Source of the DNA: Trichuris trichiura
Taxonomy: Eukaryota; Nematoda; Enoplea; Trichinellida; Trichuridae
Direction: 5' to 3'
DNA length: 64,000 nt
NCBI GenBank assembly: GCA_037903355.1
Contig: JBAJFE010000014.1
Location: 5,580,001 to 5,644,000, forward strand
The notes beneath the pieces are model-generated. The model did not search any database. It saw only the letters and a list, made by a program, of their open reading frames with translations, and was not told where the DNA came from. Shown here piece after piece: positions 12,783 through 25,800 of this stretch. Position 1 is the first letter of the stretch. Each line of letters opens with the position of its first letter. Position numbers and translations under genes: made by a program.

Positions 12783-13803
12783 CTAAGAATGGTCTTGGTC
12801 ACTGTCTGGCAGTTCATCATCTTCTGTGTCATGCAACAGGGTAGAAATGGAGCACTTTCGAAAAGACTTCATGACGGCTTCTGTCTTTACTTCGCTCCAT
12901 GCCTTTATAACGAACTGGCACAGCAACCTGAGCAATGGCGCTCGCATTCGTCCGCCGGCTGTGCACCTCTTCTGCCTGTTCGCCATTCATTCTTTCCACT
13001 CTTCTCGCATGTAGTCCTTAAAGGGCTTATTAATGGAAACGTCTAGTGGCAACAGAATTGGCATATGCTCAGGGGGAATTACGGTTGTTTCCATTTTATG
13101 TTCTTTTAAGTGTGATTTTATTGTTTCTGCTGCGTAGCTTCAGAATGAGTCCAACACCATTCTGTTGCTGCTATGCCCAGGTCTTTTTTTCAGACATTGT
13201 CAATCCACAAATACACTCCCTGTTCATCCACCCAGTCGTTCTCATGAAAGTGGACAAGGGTGCCAGCAAGAAAGTCCTCCATTGGCCTCCTTGTGCCTTC
13301 ACTATCCATGGATCTATTCTCAATCACATCGAGAAATATTGGCCTCTCATCCATATTACTGATGTTCCCTATGGAAACTGATTTTCTCTTGTCAGATTAC
13401 TGACATACCTGGAAATATAAGTGTGTGAGATTGAGTGCAGTTTCATTTCTTCTGTAAAACACGGTTTCGATTTTTGCTTATTTGGAGATCGTACGCTAAG
13501 CTTCTTCAGAAAAAATATGTGTGCATATACCGCCAGAAGTCACGCAGCGTATCCTCCAAATCCACAGCCATTTTCCGTGCAATTTTCGTTTTTTGTCTCA
13601 GGACGAGGTCCTTCCTTTTCATGAAACAGCTGCACCACCCATGCGTTGCGGTAAAACCGTAGGATGAGTACAGGCAGCAATGGGCCGCGTTCGTCGCTTG
13701 ATCTCTCATGTCTATCCTTGAGATCATACGGCCGCTCTGTCGCTGTTGTCATACTCATTCTGCCAAACTGTTCTCTAGTTCCGGCCGATAGGTGATAGGC
13801 CAA
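12783..13803 (-). pseudogene. Tigger/pogo-type transposase relic
   Basis: In minus orientation a CENP-B-like helix-turn-helix remnant (MKRKDLVLRQKTKIARK, near 13620) is followed by NMDERPIFLDV, the usual NMDETP motif around the first catalytic Asp. Then come LPLDVSINKPFKDYMREEW and a C-terminal SFRKCSIS segment ending in an acidic EDDELPDSD. Several stops and frame changes break it. Domain order and motifs match Tigger/pogo DDE transposases; the copy cannot encode a working protein. Confidence 0.75.
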
Positions 13804-13828
13804 ACTGTTCTCTAGTTCCGGCCAATAG
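13762..13828. repeat. Tandem duplication, period 37 bp
   Basis: A 30-bp unit containing CTGTTCTCTAGTTCCGGCC at 13762 is repeated at 13799 with one mismatch. It lies just upstream of the Tigger relic's 5' end. Confidence 0.7.
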
Positions 13829-14106
13829 CTCTGTAAAAAGTCGGCTCCTTTTTTCTTTCCCTTCTTTCTTCGCGTCCATTGTCCACGCAGCTACAATGCA
13901 GGCATATGCGTTAGCGATAGGGAATTGCGTGCGCTGCTCACACATTTTCTGGAAACTCTGTCTATACGGTTGCTTTTCTCCTACGTTCGCTCCAGTTTCG
14001 CCAGCGCAAATTCAGCAAGCTATATTGTGCGTCGAACGTCGTCGCTGTAAGTCTGTGATATACTTGTCTGGTTGGTTTCGAGAAGTGACTTTGCAGACGT
14101 TCAGTC

Positions 14107-16131
14107 ATGGCTCAGGCGAGCAAGAAATGCAGGCAATATAGTAGCGAATATCTGCGCTTTGGTTTCGCTGTTATTCCTGGTACAGAACAACTACCAGTAT
14201 GTTTGTTGTGCGAAAGAGTTTTTTCAAATGAGACTATGAAGCCGTCCAGGATGAAACGCCATTTAAAGAGGCGGCACCCGAACATGAGTAACAAAGAGGT
14301 GTCCCACTACCGGGCTCTGAGGGAAAAAGTAATGAAGAAGAGAACACCGAACAGTAAGGCAGATCGTGACGGACTTGCAGCGTCATATAGAATTTCAATG
14401 TTAATTGCGAAAGCGGGTAAGCCTCATACGATCGGGGAGAAGTTGATGATGCCCGCCATAGCTGAAGTTCTGGAAACCGTGCTTCAACAAAACGCACATG
14501 ATGTTACCAGGAAAATATCACTGAGCAATGTTACTGTTCAGAGACGAATCGATGCAATGACTAAGAACACTGAAGAAACGCTCTGGTGCATGCTCAGAGA
14601 GAGGGAATTCTCGTTGCAGTTGGATGAATCCACATTGCCTGGAAATGAATCGCTCTTAGTGGCCTACGCCTGATTTATAAAAGAAGAACGGTTTGTAGAA
14701 GAATTATTGTTTTTGAAAGAACTGAGTACAGATAGAAGGGATCCATAATTCACAACCGCTGAAGACGGGTCTCAGCTGACCCGAAAGCTCCGGAGTCAAC
14801 ACGCATTAAACGGGAATTATTCCGTAATATAGTTTTTGCGTTATGAAAACATACGGTCCCGTACGAAGAAACCACATTTTCAAGATCTTTCAAGTAGTGG
14901 AGAAATTCTTTATGGAAAAGGCAACTCCCCTTCAGAACATAATAGCCGTGGCAACAGATGGTGCACCAGCTATGCTCAGCTGTCAGCGGGTATTCATTTC
15001 GTATCTAAAAATCATGGTTCTCAACGTGCTGTGCATCCATTGTGTGTTGCATAGGCAGCATCTCGTAGCCCGTCGTTTGTGCCCACGTTTGAATGAATCC
15101 CTTCGGTATGTCGTCAACGCGGTTAACAAAATAAAAAGTAATCCACTCAGTTACAGACTTTCGACGACTATGTGATGAAAATAACGAGGACTTCAATCGT
15201 CTAATTCTGCACACAAAAGTGACATAGCTATCAAATGGTGCCTGCCTGTCGAAGTTTTTCGCCGTGTACAAGGCCGTTCTTCAATTTTTTGAACAGCAGG
15301 ACGCTTCGCTGAGCAAGAACCTGCGTAATCGGAAAGCGGACATCGCATACTTAGCAGATTTGTATTTGAAATTTAATGAGATGAATAAGCAGCTCCAAGC
15401 GGACGGCTTGAACTTAAGACAAAATCTGTTATCTCTGCGTTCATGTCAAAGCTGCTTTCCTTCAAGCGCAACTTTGCAAGGGGCGAGTTGTCCCAGTTTC
15501 AATGTCTTGCCCAAGTGGGAAACGAAGGTGGGATCTCTGAAGCGGACGTGGAATTGCACTGTGAGCATCTCCAAGCGCAGCACGACGATTTCACACGTCG
15601 TTTTCAGGACACTTTATGTGTGGTAATCCCAGACTGGGTGATCAATCCGCTGACAAATTTGGACGACGAAGAGATTTCGCTGCAAGAAGAGCTCCTACAG
15701 TTGCAATCGAACGTGGAGTTGAAGGCCAGGTTGTCACAGGGTTATCAGCAGTTCTGGCTGCATAAAGAAATCCCGGAGTTGTACCCCGGCGTATGGGATG
15801 TGGTAAAAAGTTACTGGTTTGTCTTTCCTCATCGAGTCTAGTCGAGCACGTATTTAGTATCGTTACGGACCTAGTGACGAAGAAACGTAGTCAGCTGCGG
15901 CGATCTGCGTCTGTGAGTTACCTCGATCGAGCCCAACATCGACAGGCTAATTCGATCGCATCTGGGCGAGCCAAGCAGCTCTCGTTGACTTCTCGAAAAA
16001 CAGTTTGCAGAAATAAATCTGTGCAGCTGTAGTTGACCTTCTAGCGTTGCAACCATTTTAGCCAATCAGTGCGCTCGAAGTTAGCCAATCAGAATAGGGG
16101 GCCCAAACGGCCTTCCGCTTGAGAAACACTG
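14107..16131 (+). mobile_element. hAT transposon relic (ZBED5/FAM200/SCAND3-like), copy A
   Basis: Frame 14107-14673 begins MAQASKKCRQYSSEYLRFGF and holds a BED zinc finger (CLLCERVF, then HLKRRHP), then LQLDESTLPGNE around a catalytic Asp. The frame stops at 14671-14673. The continuation (14843 on) carries NIIAVATDGAPAM and IHCVLHRQHLVARRL, then a FAM200-type helical region, and near 15690-15840 the hAT dimerisation block (LQEELLQLQSNVELKARL, ELYPGVWDVV). A frameshift breaks VFPHR before the last conserved block. The 3' end is a terminal repeat (CTTGAGAAACACTG, 16118-16131) shared with copy C. The 5' terminal repeat was not found. A segment of roughly 130 bp carrying a hammerhead-like motif splits the catalytic region. 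Confidence 0.85.
14759..14797 (+). ncRNA. Best-preserved hammerhead-like motif, inside hAT copy A
   Basis: CTGAAGA, one C, a perfect GGGTC / GACCC stem with a six-base loop, GAAA, and then GCTCCGGAGTC, where CTCCGGAG is self-complementary and GTC is a possible cleavage triplet. This is the fullest match in the window to a Penelope-type hammerhead. I could not draw a helix I from the flanks, so it may be a related terminal hairpin or an inactive ribozyme. Confidence 0.5.
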
Positions 16132-17734
16132 ATCTAGCCAATGGACTGGTATAGAAATTAGACATCGGTGGCCTGGAGCAAAGACTGTTATTCAGGATTG
16201 CCGCAAGTCCCCCCTGCTTACCAGTAAGCGGATTAAGCAATGGCTGAAGAACGGTACAAGTTAGGGAAGGCTGCATATGTATATGCGCTGATTCTTAGCC
16301 CGCGTTCTTTCAGGCTATTACCTTCGTTTGTGTGCTATGTCACTGTTATGTTATTATTCTATAATAAAGCGTCGCTGCCCAAGGACTTCACGGTTCCTCA
16401 AGCCGCAGAACTGCTCTGTTTGAGGATAAGTGACGCGCGGTGCCGTGCCAGACATCGCCCACTTTTCTAACTTCGAGACCGCTGTCTTCCCGTGAGATGA
16501 ACCATATCAGCTAAGGCTTAAAAAATGGATGAAAATTTTCCCCGGCGGCTCGCCGTTCTTTCTCTTGCGAATTCTTCGTGGTTATTGTTGCGCAAGGGCT
16601 GTCGGCACTCCCGGCGGAGCATCTTTGCTTCCCGTGCTTCTGTACTGCAGCTTTTTGCACATAAAGAACACTTTGCGCACAAGTTCATTTGTTCAGACGT
16701 GACCTTTATTTCAGTACTACTTCAAAGGGCAGAAAGAATGCAAACCAACTATCCTCTCAACATTGGGCTGACTTGACATTACCAGCAGTTGGAAATCACC
16801 CTGACTGGCTGCCTCGAAGCGATTCTGTTTCTTCGTGAGGCGATACATAAGAATGCTGAAACCGCGCGCTTCAAATGGTGATGAGGGAATAATGATTATT
16901 TATCTCTCCATCGCTGACCACAGGTCAGGATAACGCAGTGAAATTTCTTCATGCAACAGGTACTAGTGATCCCTCACCATTCAGAATTTGATCTCCTCGT
17001 TAGAGTGCAGCTCTATCAATTCTTCCTGCAAGCATATGTCCACACTCAGGGGATTGACAATGAACAAGCCAGGCACCGATTAAGAGTTACCAGCGAAAGG
17101 ACATTAAATCGCCTTCAGAAATCGTCGTGCATCGTTTCTAAACGCTAGCAGTCAGTATACACATCATCTTCAAATATTTTGACCTCCTTGCTTACTTTGT
17201 TGATCGTTGGAAGCTGAAAAAATTCTCCTCCGGCGAAGCTGCATTTGAACAACACCACCTTTTACAGGAATGTGCTGATTACAACCTTTATTTTAATCAA
17301 ATTTGGTTCTTTCCACTAGAAGTGCTTGTTCATTTTACGATTAAACTTAAATTTAAGTCTGCAAAATATGCAGTCTTACTTTTAGACTTCTGTGAAGAAT
17401 GCCCAGTATGGACTTTCAGGTGTCAAGCGCGTGATTATCAAAAGGCTCGGTCGAGGTGTTTAACAAGAACACGAAAGAAGCAAGTATTCGCGCGACTACT
17501 GATTTCAGCTTCTCTCCCTTCTTCGCAGCCATACGCACTGACTGTCTCAGTCCATCTTCTTCTTTATGTAGTCCTGTCGGCGGGGTCAGACCAGGTCGCG
17601 CCACTACTGGCTAACTGGACCTGCTTCTTGATAATAGCCTGTGTCGTGGGGCGCGGGGACGCGATAGTATGCACTCTACAGCAAAGCTATCCTGGGTCTA
17701 ATGTTACTTAGCCGCGGCTGACACCCTGCTCATT

Positions 17735-18860
17735 TGCTGGATTATCCGCTACAGCTTCACTAATTTTCACAAGGGGAACGTCATGCTCTTCAAAAAACTG
17801 AATAACTGCCGCAGAACTAGTAAAACTGCGTTAAGGAAGTACTTTTACAGAGTCGTCCTACCTCAGTACGAAGGAGTTATTCGTCATGTTCATCCGACAC
17901 ATGGTGAAAGAACTTATTAATCTATGCATTAGCCTTAATTCAGTTTAGCGTTTGGAAAACATACTGAAGTGAACTGTTTAAGCGGGCCCTTAAGCGTTTC
18001 GCTACTGAGTGCTGCCGATGCAGAACGCAATGCACCGCTCAAACGTAAAGCGCCACGCCTTTTAGTCACGCTGGAAAACCGTCATAGCAGGCTTCCATTA
18101 GTGGTACCCCATTGGTAGCAACTGCCAAAATATTCTTAACGCGATGACGTATTTTCATTTAAATAACTTTTTGACTCTTTGCCGTATGAACTCACTCTTT
18201 GTGTCAGTGACTATTCCTTTAGCAAACGGTAATTCATGCATCAAATGTTCTTGTTTTATGAAGCACATGTAAGCCAATAGAGTACAGCTTTGTCCGCTTG
18301 TAGAGTTGACTCATCTAGCCGCAACGCGAATTTAGTTCCATCTAGCTGCATAGGCTACTTTCAATATCCTAAGCAATCGAGTCGATTTTTCTTTGAAGTG
18401 TAGGTCTGCTGAAGAAATTTTGCTGGCAACCGTAGGACTGAGTTGCTGCAATACCACTTCCAGTAATGCTGCTGCAGAAGTATCGAAGCTTCACTGATGA
18501 TGCATGACTTACCAGACTTCACAATTATTAAAGTTATCCTGTTCGACGCGAGCAACTGTCATCATGGAGCTTCGACCCAGAAGCCACCCTACTCAGCAGT
18601 GTGAGATGATTGTAGATCTCCCGTAGAGAATTAAAGTGTGCCACATTCTTAAAATGCTTGCCAAGATGACTGCTCCTAAAGTGTTCTCTCGGTCCGGAAA
18701 GTTTCATTCCTTCAAAAAAGAACACTTACTCGTATATTAGGCTTACTGAAAACTGCTTGTTAACAGGTGAATACCTGAAGTCGTACTTCAAATACTCCAT
18801 GCTATGTTGCCAGTGTTTCTTTTTTGGGTTATTCATCAATGAATTAGTACAAGATTTCTT
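17735..18860 (-). pseudogene. hAT transposase relic, copy B
   Basis: Reading down from 18860 on the minus strand: PKKKHWQHSMEYLKYDF (compare copy A SSEYLRFGF), KLSGPREHFRSSHLGKHF at the BED finger region, ASNRITLIIVKSGK, FALRLDESTLQADKAVL, VHCVLHRQHSVAKRLRARL and AVIQFFEEHDVPL. All align in order with copy A, with many stops and shifts. The C-terminal dimerisation block was not found below 17735. It is an old copy of the same family. Confidence 0.72.
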
Positions 18861-19372
18861 GAATTGTAGAAAGTAATACGTATAACAAGCAACTTCCACA
18901 GACGACGTATGAGTGTGACGATGACACCAGGAGCTGTCAGCTCTTAACAATGAGAGAGAGGACTCAAACTATGGAGCACTAGAGAGAGCTAAATGTATTT
19001 GCGCAACTGAAATGAATAGGAAGCACTTAATGCCGCAACATAGGGAGAACGGCAGCGCTTCCAAATGGTCTTTCGTTTTAATTTTTTGTTTCTTGAAACG
19101 TTTGAAAAGTTCTTGGCAGACGAACTAATGGTTGAGTGCGATAGGCGGCTGAAGCGACAGTGTTTCCAGATGGTCTTTTGTTTATGCCCTTGATGGTAAG
19201 ACAGGACGAAGGACCGGTTTCCTTGATGACCACTGTACCAGTGCAACTGTTCAGTCCGCCTTGAAAAGGTAAGGTAGAGCCCGCCTGAAAGCTTACGTGC
19301 GAAACTCACCTCTCGTATGTTCCTACGGCGATATCACACTTTTTACAGCGTTCTGAAAGCTGGGTTAGTGAC

Positions 19373-19500
19373 GTTGTGCGTTTCGTAACAGGTTCTCATT
19401 TGCTGAGAAGGCAGTGTTTCGTATAACTACAGACATTCAGTACGCCAAGAAAAACGGGGAAAGCCGTAAAAAGGTTTTCAAATAAAAGTCTGTAGGGTCT
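19373..19500 (+). repeat. Dispersed short repeat, copy 2
   Basis: It shares the string AACGGGGAAAGCCGTA and a TTCGTAACAGG box with the palindromic copy at 49200-49450. Non-coding. Confidence 0.4.
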
Positions 19501-19842
19501 ATATAATTTCTCATTCATTTGAGTTTTCTGGCCTTTTGCGACCTGCAGTTACATTAATTCTGTCAGAAACAGTCTGTCTTGACGCAGTGTAACGAATGGA
19601 TAAGCGTATGTACAATTCTTTATTTATCTGCTATTAATGAGTGCGAAAAACTAAATCTTCCCGGCGAAATACGCAGTAGAACAACTCCTATTAATATAAT
19701 GCACTTTGTCATTCACTTCCTGTTCTTGAGAATTAATTTAGCTGACGAAAGTACGAACCGTTTCTTTCATGTTTTTCCTTTAAAGTGTTTCTTTCGAAGC
19801 TGTAAGGTTCTAGTTGTTCAATTGGCAATTTAAAATAGTAAC

Positions 19843-22800
19843 CTACGCTAACTTAAAGGAGTTTCTTAGAGTTCCTTGTGCTGCTCCTTTCATCGTTGAC
19901 CGTTCTAGTAGCCGTCTGTCTTTTATCCTATTACAGCAGAGAAAAGTGGTGACAATTAGCGCAACGATAATCGTTGAAACTACAATGCCAGTTAACCACT
20001 TTAGGGCATCTTCTTCCGTTCTAGCTAGAAAGTAAATAACCTTGTTAAGCTTGACATAACACAGAAGCGCACATACATCTGCACCATACCCACCATCCAG
20101 CTGACCAAGTTCCGTTTCGACAATATCGTCTTTCTGTACCGTGAAGATAATATTCAGTCTGACAAGTAAACGTTACGGCCACTCCATCTAAGTAATTGTT
20201 GCCCAGCGGATACTTTATCACACCGTAGTTTTTTTCCAGAGGGCCGCAACTTATGGCTAAAAAAGCTTGGCTTGTGAAAACGTTTTCCTGCTCCCTTCCT
20301 TGGCCTACTCTTTTGTTCGCCTTTCACTTTGTCTAGTTCAAATTTTTTTTCAGCCTCTAGAGTATCCACTCCGAACTCTCGACGTCCGCTGACTAGATAA
20401 TCGAAGGTACAAGAATAGACTCCCTGGCAGGCTACCTTGAATTTATCAGAAAGTGACAGTTATAGTTATCTGTCGTCTTCAAACCTGAACTTCGTGTTCT
20501 CGCGTAAATATTAGCCTTTCAATAGATGTGAAATTGGTAAATTTCCAGGGATCGAGCACAGGGTTAAAAACTGCTTCCGAGTAGAACAGGCTGGGATAAT
20601 AGAGTGGTTGAGGAAACTGGCTGAAAAGGTTGGTAGTTCTCACTTCCTCTGTTCTCCCTATAGCTTTTATTAATTTTCAATTCATGCTTTCTTGCGACAC
20701 TTACATTTTGAACCGAAAAGATTATGTATGGTTCTGCTATATTCCTCTGACCTGGTCATACTATTTGCTACCAAAGAACAGTCTGGAGCAGTGAAATCAT
20801 CCCTAGAATCACCATTGTATGTTCCTAGCAATCCCATGGTAGAATATTTTCCCTTGCATTTAGTTTCTTCCGGCGAAACTGACATATCGGCAAGAAGCTT
20901 AACAGCATTTATAGGCAAAAAAATCTGATTTATCCTAAGTTTTACTTTATCCGTTCTGTAGCTCGGCGGTAATGCTACTGTAACTTGCAGAATGCCACGT
21001 CTTTCTACAACTTTCACACCCGTTCCACTGTTAAATTGTATGTACACCTCGGACTGGTTCATGACAAGGTGGGGAACATAGACAAGAACGCGCTTGAAAA
21101 AGCGTCGTCGGTCCATGTCAAAGAAATACTTTTTCCCATCGACAAGAACGTCAGTTCGATAACGCCATCTACGAAACTGTTTTCTAGAAAACACTTGAAC
21201 AATGGAGGAGTCCTGATCTCGTACAGAAACTCCGGTGATAACTGTTGCAGCCACATCCGTGTTATCTGTCACGACAAAAATGGCACTGTTTTAATGAGTA
21301 ATTCTGTATTACTTACACAGTGTTCGTGGTGGTTGTTCTGTTCTTACTTGAACTGTGAATTTATACTGAGGAGTATTCAGAAGTACCAGAACGAAATGTC
21401 CCCTTCCATTGAATGTATATTTTGTTCCATCAAATGTAATGAAGTGACCATGTCCGTAAGCAGTTCCTAAATTTTTTACAATTGCATTTCTCACATTCTC
21501 ACACTTGAAGAGCAGACAATAGTAATATGGTTCTGTTAGATTAGCTAGAAAGGACTGAAAAACTTAATTATCTGCCGAGTTAACAGCGTTTGCTGACTTG
21601 TCCAATTTAGGCCTGCCTGCAAAACTGCAAACGCTCTCAAGCATACTGAACGGTTTCCATACTACATTTTCAAACGGCCCTGTACTCCCCGTTTGTGGGT
21701 TCCTGCAATGAAACTGATGAAATATAAGCTCTCTTTCAACAAGTGTGTAGGTTTTCGTATTAGACTGGTTTGTCGCATGGTATTTGTTTATTAACTGAAA
21801 TTCTCAATACTTTCAAGCATCAACAGTCTCTGCCATCAGCCAGGGTGATGGCGGAAATTGTTAATTCCCGAAAGCTTCGAGAATTTCATACTAACAAAAA
21901 AAAATTCTAGTTGATGGATTGCTCTAATCCGAAATTAAACTAAACAAACATCGCACCAGCGCATGAATAAACGCTTCCTAAAAAGAAGTCAGAAAACGAG
22001 TTCTAATCTGAGCTTCTGGGATCACGTAGGGCCATCTTCAGTGATGGGTCTTATGAATGCATTATGCCGTAATATGGGTACCTATTGGCCAGGGAAGGGC
22101 GCCACACAGTACGGAGGAACGACTGATTTTACTGACGTGAACGCTCAGGCACACATGCCACACTGCTGTAGTCCAACTCGTTGACCTTGAAGTGGGACCA
22201 GCAAACCAAGATACAGTAGAAGAACGGACAGAGCTGACTTATGTAGGGTGGGATTTTGCTCTTTTGTGTAGTTGTTTGAGATCGAACTCAGCTTCGTTCT
22301 CGGTAACAAATAAGAGCTTCTCAAAGGGGATGTCCTGCGATTGTGTGCGGACCAAGCAGGACACCACAAATGGCGACTGCGACCTGTTCCGTCTGGCTCA
22401 ACTAAAGTGTTCACAACAGGAAGAAGCAGTGTGTTTCTACTACCGCTCTAACCTTTGGGAGCTGATGGCAGCGTGAAGGTATAATTGCAACAAGTTGGAC
22501 ACTGCACACAGCATGCGTGGATTCTGAGAGACAAAGTGTGAAAGCTGGTCCTCTTCCTCCGTGGCTGTCACTGTTCAGTGACGAGCTGTATGAAATGGTG
22601 ACAAACAAAGAGTTTTTAATTATCAGTTCACCTTTAAGCAGTTTCCTGCTTTTCTCGAGACAAGCTTTTGCCATCCCGGGTCGGCTGTAGAAGGATGCTT
22701 CGCGTTTTAGAGGTGAAAGCAATGCGCCCAGATACCACTTGCGGGTTTGGTGAAGTAATTCGATCGCTCGGGCGTCAGGCTAGTAATTGCGTCCAATGAG

Positions 22801-25800
22801 CTTCTTTGAGGCGAAGACACCGCTGGTTTGGCTAGCTACGAAGCGGTGAAAAGTCTGGACAGTTAGCCCCCCGCAGACATTCGACGAGGCTGTCCACATG
22901 CGACATGGGTTTACAGGGGCAAACTTACAGATGTGCTCTGATTTTACTTTGACACGTGAGGCGCGAAGTTTTCAAACTCATTCCAAAAAACGGAGGGACA
23001 TTTACGCGCATGGATTGAATCTGCAGTGCATTGACCTTGCGCGGCACCAGATTGACACAGGAACTGTAATGGCATGTACGTAACCTCTAAGAAAGTTTCC
23101 ATTCCACCAACGGTATGTCACCGAAGAAGAAACGGAAAAGCAAAGAATGCTTTGCCAAGACAATTAGAAGTAGCATACGGGCACTAAGTAACCCGGGTTG
23201 TTCTGCTCCGGAGAACAGCTGACGGGTCAGGATTTTTGAACATGGGTCGCTCTGATATTGAGTTGATTATCGCAAGTCGACTGAGGTCACTCACAAGGAC
23301 ACCGATCTCTTTACATGGATTGATGATGCAGCTCAGTCACTGTATGTGGAGCTCCGTTGTTCTCAGGGCTTGAAGTAGTGATTAGGTTCCGGCACGTCGC
23401 TGTTCAGCCAATGGATGGCGCGAAAACCATGTTCTCTTCATCAACACGCCCTTCTCATTTCAACATGATGCCTTTTGATCTTTGTAATGCACCCAGCACA
23501 TTTCAACGATTAACAGAAGGAGTCTTGGGAAGCTATTATTGGGTGACCTATGTTAACTGCCTTGATGACATTATTTACAGCAGGACCGAGGAAGAACATG
23601 TGACACGATTGCTTAAAGTATTTAAACGACTGCTAAAAACTGGGCTTAAGCTCAAAATGGAAAAGTGTCATTGTTTAATCAGGAAGTGAAGTATTTAGGC
23701 ATTAAGGACATATCATGTCAGCTGGTAATCTAGACGAGAGCTTCTGTTATGCAGAAAAAGGGAGACGATGGCGGGGAAGAGGCCTATTCGTCAGCCTTTT
23801 CTTGCCTCTAATGAAGGCACTGCCAATCGTATGGATAAACGTAAATGGAACCCTCGCCGCGTGCTGCTGGATACTGATTGCATCCGGTACATTAAACGAA
23901 AAAATATTAGAGCAGAAACTGAAGAAAGTTCAGTCTGATACTAGATGACGTAGTTCTGTTACTAGAATTATGTGGAAACTGCTGTAAGCACTTTCAGAGT
24001 GGAGAATTCGAGGCAAGCTGCCGATAGAAGTCAGACCGACCATTGCAAGGTGAGGATAAGAATTTACAAATCCTGCTGGACTACAAGTTAATTATCACAC
24101 GACACCAACTAGCGGAAACACTCCATGTGGATCATATGAACATTGGCCTGCGTCTTCATGGAATGAGAAGGATAGAGAAGTATAGCATGTGAGTGCCACA
24201 TTGCTTATTGACTTGCTGAAAAAGTCCGCCTCGAAAGTATAAGGAGTTGCAAAAAGATCACATGAAGCAGTCTTCTTTGGCTGACTGATACGGGAGACAA
24301 AAGTAGATCTAATCCCAAAAGAAAAGACACTGGGCAAAACCATGATAGGTGACTACGTCCACGCTAAAAGTAAACATCCGTCGAAAGAATGCTCTGCGTA
24401 AGGCGGTACCAGGATAGTAATCTCTACCGTGACCTGCTGTAATCAGACAAGACAATCCATGAAGATGTCTACTACTCTCAACTTAGAGAATTAGCACAAA
24501 TCTTGAGACATAAGCGGCGGAGGTTTTCACATAACCAGCATGACGTTCCTTTGTCAGATGATAACGCGCGAGCCTGTATAGCATTAGCGATAAAAAACGC
24601 CATCAGCTCGCTGAAAAGGGTCACCTCATGCAACACATTCACCAGACCTTGTCTCATCAGATTACCATGTATTCCGGTCTATGCCCTATGGTCTATCACT
24701 GCGAAACTTAAAAGAATTTAGGGAAGTCAAAGAATGGATGGCTCAGTTTTTTAAATTAAAGCCCCCAGTCCTTCAGCTGCGATGAAATCCTTCTCTGCCA
24801 AAACGTTGGCAGTAGTTTGTTGAAAGTAATGGAAAATATATTTAGCATACAATGTCCTTACAGTCTCATTTCAAGACTACCTTTAGCATAGAAAAGACAG
24901 TGAGAACTTTTACTCATGGCTAATATTGGATGCGATAAAGTTCTGTCCCGTTTTTCTCAATTTAAGAGTTTCCCCACATCAAGTTAGGATAAAGCTGTTT
25001 ATTCAGCATAACTTCCGTTGTTTTCAAAAACCTGCCAACGTTTTGAGAGCATATGGATGGTTTGGTAGAATAAAGTCGGCTTTGATCCAAAGAAGTAAAC
25101 CCCTCATAGACTAGCGAGAACTTTTCAAAGTGCTTTCCATAAAAGTGGTGCTTTAACGGTCGGAACAAATGGAGAATGTCTGACGGGTACGTCTGATGAG
25201 TTAGCTTGTCACGCTTTTACTGCAAGCCATTTTTTATCACTGAAACGACTTGCCATACCTCACGGCGCCCCGACGTTGGACAATCCTAAACGCCCAGTTT
25301 TTCTCTTCGAAAACGCATTTACTAATCTGACAGGAGCGTTCAGACATGGTCCAACATGTGCCTTGAATAGAAATTTTGCGGCTTCTGCCACTTTTTTCTC
25401 AGATTAAATTTAAAAAGTTAGCAATGGTGAACGTGATGCTCTTCTGGAAGCAATGGAAGACGGACGACTGAATGGAGAGTGAAGGAAAAAATTTTGACAG
25501 TACGAAACAAACGTGCCGAGTCAGCCACAGTGCAAGAAACGCGCAGTTGTTGCGTAATTACTAGAGTAGTTTATGCTGAAGAAGAGGAGAAGAATTTTAG
25601 TAAACACGTAATATAAACAGGCGAAGTAGGAAAAAGTTTAGATTAAATGAATAACTTATTTCTGAATTCTATTTCAATCGCCATGGGGGAGTACGAGAGC
25701 AAGCATCTCTGTCTGGTCAAAAGTGAGAACCTAAAGCAACATCGTAAGGAAACCCGCCGATTCAGACCAGTGCCTACATTTTGGCTTGCACCACTTGCAA

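Noticed and set aside
14243..14294. BED zinc finger as a domesticated host gene
   Set aside because: The downstream frame is interrupted, a hAT terminal repeat is present and several broken copies exist, so it is transposon debris.
20985..21470. Plus-strand open frame of 161 codons
   Set aside because: It is the complement of the Mesh VWD exons and has no domain signal.
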